Positions 1 through 8,057 of a stretch of DNA of 40,923 bases are shown here, piece after piece. The notes below the pieces were generated by a model. The model did no database searches. It was given only the letters and a program-made list of their open reading frames with translations, and was not told the DNA's origin. This stretch comes from an uncultured Flavobacteriales bacterium (lineage in GTDB: Bacteria > Bacteroidota > Bacteroidia > CAIKAF01): the NCBI GenBank assembly GCA_903837495.1, contig CAILUT010000038.1:1-40923 (forward strand). Reading direction: 5' to 3'. Position 1 is the first letter of the stretch; the number at the start of each line of letters is the position of its first letter. Made by a program: the position numbers and the translations under genes.

Positions 1-18
1 ATTTAACAAGGGGGTAAT

Positions 19-47
19 TTTGCATTCACGGGGGGAATTTACCTTTA
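19..47 (+). promoter_or_regulatory. Putative Bacteroidota promoter for the MBL-fold gene
   Basis: TTTG at 19-22 and TACCTTTA at 40-47 are separated by 17 bases. This fits the Bacteroidota sigma-factor pattern (TTG, about 17-23 bases, TAnnTTTG) except for the last base. Transcription would start near 53, giving a leader of about 25 bases before the ATG at 78. A second box-like stretch, TAATTTTG at 15-22, lies too close to the window edge to judge. Confidence 0.45.
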
Positions 48-77
48 GGTTAGGAAAACGAACTGAAGCCCCTTATC

Positions 78-902
78 ATGAAAATAACGGTTATGGGAAC
101 TGCCGGAGAAACAACGGTGCCGGCCATTTTCAGCCAAAGGTATGGGCATCAGCGTGCATTGGAATTGGGGCATAAAGACATACGTTCGCGGAGTGCGCTG
201 ATGGTTGATTCGCACTTAAAAATAGATTTTCCGGCCGACACCTTTCACCAAGTGGTAACCCAAGGCTTGGAATTGAACCACTTGAAGTATGTTTTTATTA
301 CGCGGTCGTCGTATCCTAATTTTGCTGCCGATGAGATGGCCTATGTACTGCCGTTTATTGGTGAGCGAAAAAGCGGGGAGCATCTGCGTATTTTTGGGAA
401 CTTAGAAAGCATACAAAAAGCAAAGCAAGTATTGGGGGTCAGCAATGTGGTAAGTTTTCATGAAATTCAGCCCTTTCAGGTTTTGAATTTAGGGCCTTAT
501 GTAATACATCCGTTAAAGGCCAGCAACAATGGGGATTTAAATCCGTTCAATTATGTAATTCGGAAGGGGCGCAACTCGGTATTGTACGCAACCGATACGG
601 GGCTTTACGACGAGCGGAATTTGCGGTATTTGAAAAGTGGCAGCATATTGGATGCGGTTGTGGTGGGCTGCATTCAGGGAGCCAAGCCGTCCACAGACAC
701 GCATAGAATGGGCTTTCCGGAATTAAAACGGTTTAAGGAAAAGACCGAGGAAATGGGAATAACGAGTCTGCGCACGCGTTGGATTATGACACAGGTTTCG
801 CCGAGCGACGGTTTTTTGCATGAGGAATGGAGCAGCTTGGTAGCGCCTTTTGGGTTTGAGGTGGCCTATGATGGGCTGCAAATTGTATTGAACGAACGTT
901 GA
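78..902 (+). CDS. Metallo-beta-lactamase-fold protein lacking the metal site (probable pseudoenzyme)
   Basis: A 274-residue protein resembling the PhnP/RNase Z-like MBL-fold hydrolases along its whole length: MKITVMGTAG start, IDFPADTF, LKYVFIT, an ATDTG strand near residues 171-175, and a VAYDGLQIVL ending. The metal motif of the family, THxHxDH, reads TRSSYPN at residues 75-81, so both His pairs and the Asp are gone. The later ADH-type His is Asn150 (KASN) and the ATH-type His is Gln239 (MTQ). Only the bridging Asp173 remains. The frame is open with no frameshift, so it looks like a maintained non-catalytic protein rather than a decayed gene. It converges on the phosphatase gene with a 7-base gap. 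Fold assignment is firm; function is unknown. Confidence 0.82.
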   Translation: MKITVMGTAGETTVPAIFSQRYGHQRALELGHKDIRSRSALMVDSHLKIDFPADTFHQVVTQGLELNHLKYVFITRSSYPNFAADEMAYVLPFIGERKSGEHLRIFGNLESIQKAKQVLGVSNVVSFHEIQPFQVLNLGPYVIHPLKASNNGDLNPFNYVIRKGRNSVLYATDTGLYDERNLRYLKSGSILDAVVVGCIQGAKPSTDTHRMGFPELKRFKEKTEEMGITSLRTRWIMTQVSPSDGFLHEEWSSLVAPFGFEVAYDGLQIVLNER

Positions 903-909
903 ATTTTGG

Positions 910-2106
910 TTAATTGAATCGGCAGGCCAAAAAGGCGATGTCGTCGCGGTAGGGGAAATCGCGTCTAAAGTGTTCCAATTTACGAACCACAAGGGCATTT
1001 AGGTCAGCAATGGCGAGGTTGTGGTTGTCTTGGATTAGTTCTTGCAAGGCGGCTTCTCCGAAACGTTCCCCTGTGGGTGATTCCAAGTCGGTGGCACCAT
1101 CGGTATAACAGACCAACACGGATTGCTGGGGCAGAATGGCTTTTAAGGGAACGGCTGGAGGAAGGACATCGAGCATACCAAGGCCAACGGTATTGGCGGG
1201 CAGCAGCTGCATTTTGCCATTTGCAAGGAGCATGGGGGCATTGTGGCCGCAGTTCAAATAATCGAGGGTTCGGGAAACGGTATTGTATCTACCGATAAAG
1301 CAGGTAATAAATTTATCGCCGTTGGCGAGGTCATTCACTTTTCCGTTCAGGATTTGGGCCATTTTCCACAAATCGGATTCATAGACCGAGAGGGTTCGGA
1401 AATTGGCCTGAAAATTCGACATCAAAAAAGCGGCATCCACTCCTTTTCCGGAGACATCGGCCATGCAGAACATGAATTGGTGGGGCTGAGCTTGGAAGAA
1501 ATCATAGTAATCGCCGCCGACTTCGGCATGGGTTCTGAAGAATCCATCGACTTCGATGCCGTTACCGGAGCTCATTTCCTTGGGAAAAAGTTGCCGTTGC
1601 AAAGAGGCCGCCACTTCGAGTTGCCGGCTTAGGGCGGCTTGTTCTGAGCGTTGCCGGGCATACTCGCGCGTCATGAGTTTGTTTTCAAAAGACACATAGA
1701 GGATATTGGCCAGGGAGAGGATAAAATTGGCGTCATCGGCATCGATGTTTCCGGCATTTTTTAGGAGCAAAGCGGCCAACAGCGAGGTTTTATGGAAAAC
1801 GGGGATAACCAGATCGAAAGGCCAAAGCCCTTCTCCCAGGATTTCCACCAAATCGTCGTTGGGTTCGAGTCTATTTAAGAAATCGGCCAGGGGCATTTCC
1901 GCCAATTGGGGGGCTAGGTTAGCGGTATCGTATTCCAGGTATGGCTTTTGATTTCGAAGGGAATAAACGGCGAAGCCATCTATCCCCAGGTGGTTTTTCA
2001 AGACACTTTCAAGGAACTTCAGCAGTTGGTTCCGGGAGTAGTTGTCCTGGATTGCTTTGGTAACTTGTAAAACAACTTGAAGGCGTTGCTGGGGGTTTCG
2101 AACCAC
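910..2106 (-). CDS. SpoIIE/RsbU-type PP2C serine phosphatase
   Basis: A 398-residue soluble protein. Residues about 1-145 look like a degenerate GAF-type sensor, 145-180 form a coiled linker (SRQLEVAASLQRQLFP), and 185-398 are a PPM/SpoIIE phosphatase. Visible catalytic blocks are EVGGDYYDF (195-203), MADVSGKGVDAAF (215-227), NCGHNAPML (285-293), YTDGATDLES (334-343) and RDDIAFL (387-393); these carry the metal-binding Asp residues. Family members dephosphorylate STAS-domain anti-anti-sigma factors, but no STAS or RsbW-like gene is present here, so the substrate is unknown. It is the last gene of the lpx-efp operon, 3 bases after the lpxD-like gene. No transmembrane segment is visible. Confidence 0.88.
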   Translation of the reverse strand: MVRNPQQRLQVVLQVTKAIQDNYSRNQLLKFLESVLKNHLGIDGFAVYSLRNQKPYLEYDTANLAPQLAEMPLADFLNRLEPNDDLVEILGEGLWPFDLVIPVFHKTSLLAALLLKNAGNIDADDANFILSLANILYVSFENKLMTREYARQRSEQAALSRQLEVAASLQRQLFPKEMSSGNGIEVDGFFRTHAEVGGDYYDFFQAQPHQFMFCMADVSGKGVDAAFLMSNFQANFRTLSVYESDLWKMAQILNGKVNDLANGDKFITCFIGRYNTVSRTLDYLNCGHNAPMLLANGKMQLLPANTVGLGMLDVLPPAVPLKAILPQQSVLVCYTDGATDLESPTGERFGEAALQELIQDNHNLAIADLNALVVRKLEHFRRDFPYRDDIAFLACRFN

Positions 2107-2109
2107 CGT

Positions 2110-3042
2110 TTAAATCTTAAATTTTCGGATGATTTGCGGCAGTTTTCGAATGGCAATCCATTGCCGCATTACGGCCTTCACTTCTTCGGCGGGGGCGCCC
2201 AAATAGGCTTTTCCGCCGGGCAGGCTGCGCATAACGCCTGATTTTGGAAGCACAACAGCGCCTTTTCCAATGGTCAGGTCTTTAGCGATACCGGCTTGGC
2301 CCCAGATTTGAACAAAATCTTCAATCACCACTACCCCACTGATTCCCACTTGGGCTGCAATCAAGCAGTGTTTGCCTAAAATGGTATCGTGGCCAATGTG
2401 GACTTGATTGTCAATTTTGGTTCCTTGGCCCACCTGTGTAATGTGGGTAACGCCCCGGTCAATGGTACACCCTGAACCAATTTCCACATCGTCTTCGATT
2501 AAAACGCTTCCGCAGGAGGGGAATTTTTCGTAGCCCTGGGGTCGGCGTTTCACATAAAAGGCATCGCCGCCGATGGTGGAATTGGCGTGAATAATCACAT
2601 TGTTGCCGATTCGGGTATTTTGGTAAATACTAACGTTGGCGTGGATTAGGCAGTTTTTTCCGATGCGCACATTTTCACCAACAAAGACTCCAGGTTGCAG
2701 AATGGTTCCTTCGCCAATTTCGGCCGATTCGGCCACCAATTGCCGGGAAGGCTTCATGGGGCTATATTGTTCAATTAGGGCTTTGAAAATGGTAAAGGGG
2801 TCGGGAAAAACGATGAGGGTTTTATCGTGTGGGATTTCGGGAACTTTGTCGATAATAATAACGGAGGCATTGGATTTTAATGCCTTTTGGTAGTATTTGG
2901 GGTGGTCAACAAAGGTAATTTCGCCGGTTTGCACCACATGTATTTCATTGAGCCCCACAATTGGAAACTGGGGATTGCCTAGGCACTCGGCTTGATAGGT
3001 CGAGCAAATTTGCTGGGGGGTAATGGTGCTGGGGAAGCGCAT
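2110..3042 (-). CDS. LpxD-like left-handed beta-helix acyltransferase (second copy)
   Basis: A 310-residue hexapeptide-repeat protein homologous to UDP-3-O-acylglucosamine N-acyltransferase. An N-terminal uridine-binding-like region (about 1-100, with ITFVDHPKYY) precedes isoleucine-patch hexapeptides from about 105 to 260. The likely catalytic His lies in NQVHIGHD, at residue 218. The C-terminus (YLGAPAEEVKAVMRQW) forms the helical cap typical of these trimers. It differs clearly from the canonical lpxD at 5683-6717, so this is an old paralogue and not a recent duplication. The position just after efp is where I recall Bacteroidota carrying an extra LpxD-like gene. It may acylate a different sugar nucleotide or tune acyl-chain choice; the substrate cannot be read from sequence. 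Confidence 0.83.
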   Translation of the reverse strand: MRFPSTITPQQICSTYQAECLGNPQFPIVGLNEIHVVQTGEITFVDHPKYYQKALKSNASVIIIDKVPEIPHDKTLIVFPDPFTIFKALIEQYSPMKPSRQLVAESAEIGEGTILQPGVFVGENVRIGKNCLIHANVSIYQNTRIGNNVIIHANSTIGGDAFYVKRRPQGYEKFPSCGSVLIEDDVEIGSGCTIDRGVTHITQVGQGTKIDNQVHIGHDTILGKHCLIAAQVGISGVVVIEDFVQIWGQAGIAKDLTIGKGAVVLPKSGVMRSLPGGKAYLGAPAEEVKAVMRQWIAIRKLPQIIRKFKI

Positions 3043-3056
3043 TTGAAAAGCGGGCC

Positions 3057-3620
3057 TTATTTAACGCGTTCGTTGTAGGCGCGTTTGCGGGTATCAACTT
3101 TAATTCGGTCGCCTTGGTTTACAAACAGGGGGACGCGGATTTCGGCTCCCGTTTCAAGGGTTGCTGGCTTCAGGGTGTTGGTGGCGGTATCGCCTTTAAT
3201 ACCGGGTTCGGTGTAGGTTATTTCCAATTCAACGAAGTCGGGCAGTTCTCCGTACAAAACCAATTCTTTTTCGGCATGAAAAACGATGTTAATGGAATTT
3301 CCGTCTTTCAACAAATCATGATTTTCGACCAATTCGGGTTGAAGGTAAAATTGGTCGAAGGTTTCGTTGTCCATTACAAACATGCCGCTGTCGTCGCGGT
3401 ATAGAAACTGATGGCTGCGGGTTTCAATGCGGGCGGTTTCGATTTTTTCGCCGCCGGTAAAGGTATGGTCAATGATTTTCCCGGTGTTGAGGCTTTTCAG
3501 TTTTGTGCGTACGTTAGAGGCTCCCCGCCCGGTTTGAAAACGCTGGAATTCCAGAATAATCATTAAGTCGTTGTTCATTTCTAAACACAAACCATTTCGG
3601 AAATCAGAGGTAGTAGCCAT
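3057..3620 (-). CDS. efp: Translation elongation factor P
   Basis: A 187-residue protein of standard EF-P length with three beta-barrel domains. EF-P binds between the ribosomal P and E sites and rescues stalling at polyproline. Recognisable blocks are DFRNGLCLEMNN, RTKLKSLNTGKI, DNETFDQFYL, the signature-like EITYTEPGIKGDTATN, and the C-terminal VPLFVNQGDRIKVDT. The domain I loop tip normally reads PGKG with a modified Lys. Here it reads TGRGASN with Arg32 at the tip, the same residue type and number that is rhamnosylated in Pseudomonas aeruginosa. No modifying enzyme gene (earP, epmA/B, ymfI) is in the window. It lies 9 bases after the ABC ATPase gene and 14 before the LpxD-like gene. Confidence 0.96.
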   Translation of the reverse strand: MATTSDFRNGLCLEMNNDLMIILEFQRFQTGRGASNVRTKLKSLNTGKIIDHTFTGGEKIETARIETRSHQFLYRDDSGMFVMDNETFDQFYLQPELVENHDLLKDGNSINIVFHAEKELVLYGELPDFVELEITYTEPGIKGDTATNTLKPATLETGAEIRVPLFVNQGDRIKVDTRKRAYNERVK

Positions 3621-3629
3621 GATTAAAAA

Positions 3630-4259
3630 TTAGAGTTCATATATTTCTTTTGCTTCCAGAAGTTCCGTTTCGGGTTGATTGGAAGCCACCAAAATTAACC
3701 TTATATTTTTTTCCCGACGTATAATATGGGAATAAAATTCAAATCCGGCTTGGTCAAGGTTGGAAGCGGGCTCATCGAGGAACCAAAAAGGCACATCCGA
3801 CAAAAATGCCAACAGCAGCCGTACCCGCTGCTTCATTCCCGATGAAAAGGCCTGAACAAACTGGTTTTGCTCGTTGAATAAGCCTGCCAAATCCAACAGT
3901 TCTGATTCGGACGAAGTTCTGTACAGCTTCCCCATCAGCAGTTTATGGAGGGCGAGCAATTCTTTGAGGCGGATTTGTTCGGGCAAATCAATATAGGGCC
4001 CGCACAAAACCATGGATTTTGGCCATTGTTCAGCAGCCTGGGGCATGCCGTTGACCGAAACAGAAACCTGTCCCTGATCGGGGCGCATCAAGCCCGACAA
4101 AATTTTCAGCAAGGTTGATTTTCCCCGGCCATTGGCTCCAGTAATGCCAATCAGACCTGGCCCTATGAAGCGGATGTTTTTATGTTCAAAGATCATTTTG
4201 GGCCCGAACTGGCGACTCAAATTTTCAACCTGAATGACCAATTCGGCAGTCGAGGTCAT
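3630..4259 (-). CDS. ABC transporter ATP-binding protein (CcmA-like, degenerate switch loops)
   Basis: A 209-residue single ABC ATPase domain. Walker A is GANGRGKST, the signature is FSSGMKQRV, and Walker B is FWFLDEPASNLD. The H-loop His is replaced: the strand after Walker B ends ILVASNQPETE. The region after Walker A that normally carries the Q-loop Gln reads VLCGPYIDLPEQ. I chose the ATG at 4257-4259 because it overlaps the fabZ stop as ATGA; the frame stays open upstream, but only inside fabZ. No permease gene is adjacent. It may couple to an unlinked membrane partner for envelope export or act in a non-transport role. A CcmA-like gene at this place between lipid A genes and efp is, as I recall, common in the phylum. 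Confidence 0.85.
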   Translation of the reverse strand: MTSTAELVIQVENLSRQFGPKMIFEHKNIRFIGPGLIGITGANGRGKSTLLKILSGLMRPDQGQVSVSVNGMPQAAEQWPKSMVLCGPYIDLPEQIRLKELLALHKLLMGKLYRTSSESELLDLAGLFNEQNQFVQAFSSGMKQRVRLLLAFLSDVPFWFLDEPASNLDQAGFEFYSHIIRREKNIRLILVASNQPETELLEAKEIYEL

Positions 4260-4735
4260 TGTGCGTTCCGAACCAATTGGGCCATCATTTCGCCTTCCAT
4301 CACCACTTTCCCGTTCACATAGGCTTTTCCTGCCATGTGGCAAATGCCGCGGCGGATGGGCGACACCAAATGCAAATCAAACACGAGGGAATCGCCGGGC
4401 ACCACCTTTTGTTTAAACTTCACCTTTTCAATTTTAATGAAATAAGGCGTATAGTTTTGTGGATCTTCAAGGGTACTCATAACCAAAATGCCGCCCACCT
4501 GAGCCATGGCCTCAATTTGCATTACGCCTGGCATGACGGGATTCCCGGGGAAATGTCCTTGGAAAAAAGGCTCGTTCATGGTCACATTTTTAATTCCAAC
4601 AACCGAATCGGAGTCCAGGTAAACGACCTTATCTACCAGCAAAAAAGGATACCGGTGGGGCAACATGCCCATAATGGCATGAATATCGTACACCGTTTGG
4701 TTTAAATCTATTTCAGAAATGTTGCGCTCATTCAT
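4256..4735 (-). CDS. fabZ: 3-hydroxyacyl-ACP dehydratase FabZ (stand-alone)
   Basis: A 159-residue hotdog-fold dehydratase that converts 3-hydroxyacyl-ACP to trans-2-enoyl-ACP in fatty acid synthesis and competes with the lipid A acyltransferases for substrate. The LPHRYPFLLVDKV start block, the catalytic His in FQGHFPGNPVMPG and the catalytic Glu in IEAMAQ are all present. In most Bacteroidota this domain is fused to the C-terminus of LpxC; here it is a separate frame whose ATG overlaps the lpxC stop (ATGAATGA, 8 bases). The N-terminal ~17 residues resemble the linker of the fused protein. Its stop overlaps the ABC gene start by 4 bases. Confidence 0.95.
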   Translation of the reverse strand: MNERNISEIDLNQTVYDIHAIMGMLPHRYPFLLVDKVVYLDSDSVVGIKNVTMNEPFFQGHFPGNPVMPGVMQIEAMAQVGGILVMSTLEDPQNYTPYFIKIEKVKFKQKVVPGDSLVFDLHLVSPIRRGICHMAGKAYVNGKVVMEGEMMAQLVRNAQ

Positions 4736-5693
4736 GGGCGTAAAGTTCTCTCAATTTTCTGGCAAACGCAACATTTATAGAATGTCCGGGTCGGTGAATG
4801 CTAATGCTGCCCCGGATTCGGCGGCCTGCCAGTGCTAAATCGCCAAGGGCGTCTAATACCTTATGCCGCAGGGGTTCATCTGAAAATCGGGGTTGCAGGG
4901 TATTTAACAATCCCAGGGAATTGCCGGTTAATTTATCGCGGCCGAAGCGTTGAATAAGTCGGAGCAGTTTGGATTCTGGCAGGGGCTGTTCGGCATATAC
5001 CAAGGCGCAATCTAAATCTCCCCCCTTAATTAAACCTTGGTCCATGAGGTATTCCAACTCGTGAAAAAACACAAAAGTACGGGCTGGGGCCAATTCAGCG
5101 AGAAAGGCCTCGGGATTATCAAGAAAATAGGTGCCTCCTGGAACGTGTGCGCTTTGAAAATCGATGCTGCATTCCAATGAAAATCGGCTTGAAGGGCTGG
5201 CCACCACAACGGAATTTCGGCTGGAATCCATAAGGGTAATGGGTTCAAGGATATCTAGGAAGCGGCGTTCTGCATTTTGCTGCTGCAATCGCCCTTCTTG
5301 AAGGGCCTGCACATAAGGTTGAGCACTGCCGTCGAAGATGGGCATTTCTGGGCCATCGATTTCAATCAACACATTGTCTAAATCGAGGGCCCAAATTGCG
5401 GCTAGGCTGTGTTCTACGGTGGCAACGCTTTGGCCTTCCCGTCCCAAAACCGTAGTTCGTTCGGTATGAATGACATAATCGGCCAGGGCTGGAATATCTA
5501 GGGCATCCGATTGGTCAACCCGGCGGAATCGAATTCCGGTTCCGATTTCGGCAGGCAAAAACCGAAGGCGTACGGCTTGGCCTGAATGCAGTCCTACACC
5601 TTGGCAGGAAACAGGTTGTTGAAGGGTTTGCTGAAAAACGGCAACGTTTTTCTCAGAGAAGGATTGTGGAAATGTAGATGGATTATTTTTCAT
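4728..5693 (-). CDS. lpxC: UDP-3-O-acyl-N-acetylglucosamine deacetylase LpxC
   Basis: A 321-residue zinc amidase, the committed step of lipid A synthesis. Opening block [14 protein letters not shown] is followed by the zinc ligands: His95 in VEHSLAAI, His277 in [13 protein letters not shown], and Asp281. The general acid/base His304 lies in RPGHSIN. Length matches a stand-alone LpxC (about 300 residues), not the Bacteroidota LpxC-FabZ fusion of about 460. The start overlaps the lpxD end by 11 bases. The fabZ frame upstream of its ATG meets a stop six codons earlier, and removing a single base just before the fabZ ATG would join the two frames, so the split rests on one nucleotide. Confidence 0.96.
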   Translation of the reverse strand: MKNNPSTFPQSFSEKNVAVFQQTLQQPVSCQGVGLHSGQAVRLRFLPAEIGTGIRFRRVDQSDALDIPALADYVIHTERTTVLGREGQSVATVEHSLAAIWALDLDNVLIEIDGPEMPIFDGSAQPYVQALQEGRLQQQNAERRFLDILEPITLMDSSRNSVVVASPSSRFSLECSIDFQSAHVPGGTYFLDNPEAFLAELAPARTFVFFHELEYLMDQGLIKGGDLDCALVYAEQPLPESKLLRLIQRFGRDKLTGNSLGLLNTLQPRFSDEPLRHKVLDALGDLALAGRRIRGSISIHRPGHSINVAFARKLRELYAHE

Positions 5694-6717
5694 GCGCAGT
5701 CCAAGTTTTTACCAATTCAGGCAAACGCCTGAATAAGACAAACGATTTGCGAAATTGTTGTGCAGGCATGGCCGGAGAGCCCCAGACCTTAGAACCGGGT
5801 TCGTGAATGGAGTTCATAATTCCAGATTGAGCGGCGACCTCGACCCCATCGGCAATGTGAATGCCATCAACAAAACCCACCTGTCCACCAATGCGGCAGG
5901 CTTTTCCAATAACCACAGAGCCGGCCACGCCGGTTTGGGCGGCAATAACTGTATGGGCACCCACCTGAACGTTGTGGGCAATGTGTACTTGGTTGTCGAT
6001 TTTTACGCCTTGATGAATTCGGGTAGGACTTAACATCCCTTGATCGATGCTGCAATTGGCTCCGATTTCAACCTGATCTTCAATAACCACAGAACCTAAG
6101 TGGGGAATTTTTTGCAATCCAGCACTTCCAAGCATGTACCCAAAGCCGTCGGAACCTATAACGGTGTTGCTTTGAATGATGCATTTTTTGCCAATTCGGC
6201 AAGCGGCGAGCAATTGAACCCCCGACCCAATTTGGGTTCCTGCACCCACCACTACCCCTTCGGAGATCAGGGCGCCCGAATGGACTTGAACCTCGGCATC
6301 AATTATTGCACCTGCCCGCACAACTGCTCCCGCATGAATCCAGGCTGTTTCATGAATTTGAGCCGATTCAGACACCAAGGCACCGGCTTCAATTCCTGAG
6401 GCTTGTTTTATGGTTTCGGTGGCTTTCTGCAATAAAACCAGCAGGGCTTCCCTGGCATTTGGCACCCGAATGCAGGCCATTTTTAAGTTTGAGGGCAGAT
6501 TTATGTGGGCAGAAACCAAAACCAGAGCGGCTTGGCATGCATTAAGTTGAGCCAAATACTTAGCGTCATCTAGAAAGGTAAGCTGATTTGGACCGGCATC
6601 GGCCAGGGTAGCAAAACCGTTGATTTGGGCAACTGGGGTTCCTACCAATTCTCCTTGAACCCATTCGGCAATGTTGGCGGGATGCCATGAAAAAGGGGGC
6701 AACTGGGAGGGCGTCAT
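5683..6717 (-). CDS. lpxD: UDP-3-O-acylglucosamine N-acyltransferase LpxD
   Basis: A 344-residue protein that adds the second 3-hydroxyacyl chain to UDP-3-O-acylglucosamine. The N-terminal uridine-binding domain (about 1-110) contains [11 protein letters not shown]. Hexapeptide repeats run from about 110 to 300, including the catalytic His248 in HIAHNVQVG and the GSDGFGY block. A helical tail ([15 protein letters not shown]) closes the trimer. The frame opens 10 codons earlier, but I chose the ATG at 6715-6717 because it forms a TGATG junction with the HD gene stop and gives the expected N-terminus. It is followed by lpxC with an 11-base overlap. It is the canonical copy by operon position. 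Confidence 0.94.
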   Translation of the reverse strand: MTPSQLPPFSWHPANIAEWVQGELVGTPVAQINGFATLADAGPNQLTFLDDAKYLAQLNACQAALVLVSAHINLPSNLKMACIRVPNAREALLVLLQKATETIKQASGIEAGALVSESAQIHETAWIHAGAVVRAGAIIDAEVQVHSGALISEGVVVGAGTQIGSGVQLLAACRIGKKCIIQSNTVIGSDGFGYMLGSAGLQKIPHLGSVVIEDQVEIGANCSIDQGMLSPTRIHQGVKIDNQVHIAHNVQVGAHTVIAAQTGVAGSVVIGKACRIGGQVGFVDGIHIADGVEVAAQSGIMNSIHEPGSKVWGSPAMPAQQFRKSFVLFRRLPELVKTWTAHEK

Positions 6718-7949
6718 CAGGGAATCTGTACTTCTTTGGGATAGCAAATAAAACGCTTCGTAACTATGTTGAGGGCTTTTTCGATGGAAAGGTTGTCTGA
6801 GGCTGAAAAAAAATCGCGGATTTCACCGGATTTCATGCAGAAACGGATGGGGCCTTTTTCGGCGTCATAGGTTTGGTTGCTGACCGAACCCTGGGCAACA
6901 AAAAAGCCAGCCTGATCGATGGAGCAGGAAAAATGGGCAGAAACGGCCTGAAGGCAATGGGCAAGAAAGGCCGCTGATATGGGTTCAGATTGAATGCGAA
7001 CCTTAAACAAGTGGCGATTTAACAAGCGCGTGCACAGTTGAGACAAAATAGCATCGGAGTGGCTGGACCAGACTTTAACGGCCGACATCACATCGGAATC
7101 ATCAAGTTGAACAAAGGCATTCACCAGTTCGGAATGTAGGGCTCGTTCTGGGCTTGATTGCAGCACAAAATGCAAGGCCGGGGTAGAAAACAAATCCACT
7201 TTTTCGTGAATCAACAGCCTAGCTCGGCGAAAAATCTGATGCAACAAAGCCTCGGCTCCCAGCACCGTTTTGTGTAAATAGACCTGCCAATACATCAAAC
7301 GTCGGGCAATCAGGAATTTTTCAATGGAATAGATGCCTTTTTCTTCAATCAGCAATTCATCGTTCATGACCACCATCATTTTGATGATGCGTTCGGAACC
7401 GATTACCCCTTCGGCCACACCGGTGTAAAAGCTATCGCGCCGCAAATAATCCAGTCGATCCACATCAAGCTGGCTGGCAATAAGCTGATTGAAAAAAGGA
7501 CGCGGGTAGGTTCCCAAGAACATTTGAATGGCAAGGGTTAACTTCCCGTCAAATTCTGCATTCAGGATATGCATAATTTCTAGGGTCAATGCCTCGTGGT
7601 GAAACCCAGAAAGCAGGACGCCTTCTAAGGTGTGCGAAAATGGACCATGGCCGATGTCGTGCAGCAAAACAGCCGCCATGCCGGCTTGCAATTCGGCATC
7701 GGAGATAGGGGTTCCTTTGCGTTGAATGACCAACAAAGCTTGTTCCATTAAGTGCATAGCGCCGAGCGCGTGGTGAAATCGGGTGTGGTGGGCGCCGGGA
7801 TAAACCAAGTGCGACAAGCCACCTTGGGTAATGCGTCGAAGCCGTTGAAACCAGGGGTGGTTGATGATGTGTTGATGCAGGGGGTCCGATACGGTAATAA
7901 AACCGTACACGGGATCGTTAAAAATTTTTGAGTAGCCGGTTGTAGTCAT
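6717..7949 (-). CDS. HD-domain phosphohydrolase (dGTPase/SAMHD1-like)
   Basis: A 410-residue cytoplasmic protein. The start [18 protein letters not shown] and [19 protein letters not shown] are typical of the dGTPase-like HD family. Metal ligands are visible in [10 protein letters not shown] (residues 54-63), [12 protein letters not shown] (HD at 97-98) and the downstream DVDRLDYL block. The frame remains open 22 codons upstream, but that N-terminus does not look like the family, so I place the start at 7949. The family hydrolyses (d)NTPs or acts as a regulated phosphohydrolase; the substrate is not determinable here. It is the first gene of the eight-gene lipid A operon, in the usual Bacteroidota position before lpxD, and is divergent from porX. 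Confidence 0.88.
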   Translation of the reverse strand: MTTTGYSKIFNDPVYGFITVSDPLHQHIINHPWFQRLRRITQGGLSHLVYPGAHHTRFHHALGAMHLMEQALLVIQRKGTPISDAELQAGMAAVLLHDIGHGPFSHTLEGVLLSGFHHEALTLEIMHILNAEFDGKLTLAIQMFLGTYPRPFFNQLIASQLDVDRLDYLRRDSFYTGVAEGVIGSERIIKMMVVMNDELLIEEKGIYSIEKFLIARRLMYWQVYLHKTVLGAEALLHQIFRRARLLIHEKVDLFSTPALHFVLQSSPERALHSELVNAFVQLDDSDVMSAVKVWSSHSDAILSQLCTRLLNRHLFKVRIQSEPISAAFLAHCLQAVSAHFSCSIDQAGFFVAQGSVSNQTYDAEKGPIRFCMKSGEIRDFFSASDNLSIEKALNIVTKRFICYPKEVQIP

Positions 7950-8012
7950 AAACGCAATTTTGTGCCTACCTTGGCGTTGTGTGAGAATCTGAACCCGCCA
8001 TGGAAAACAGGA

Positions 8013-8020
8013 CAAAGGTA
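8013..8020 (-). promoter_or_regulatory. Putative -7 box for the HD-lpx-efp operon
   Basis: The minus strand reads TACCTTTG at 8020-8013, a perfect match to TAnnTTTG. It would start transcription near 8006 and give a leader of about 57 bases to the start at 7949. No clear TTG is seen at the -33 position; the region is T-rich. The 108-base gap to porX must also hold the divergent porX promoter, which I could not identify. Confidence 0.5.
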
Positions 8021-8057
8021 CATTCCTGCGGCGAAGGATTAAAAACGAAAAAAAGAC

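Noticed and set aside
3630-4343. Longer ABC ATPase starting at 4343
   Set aside because: The extra 28 residues lie inside fabZ and are not ABC-like. The ATG at 4259 overlaps the fabZ stop as ATGA and fits the rest of the operon.
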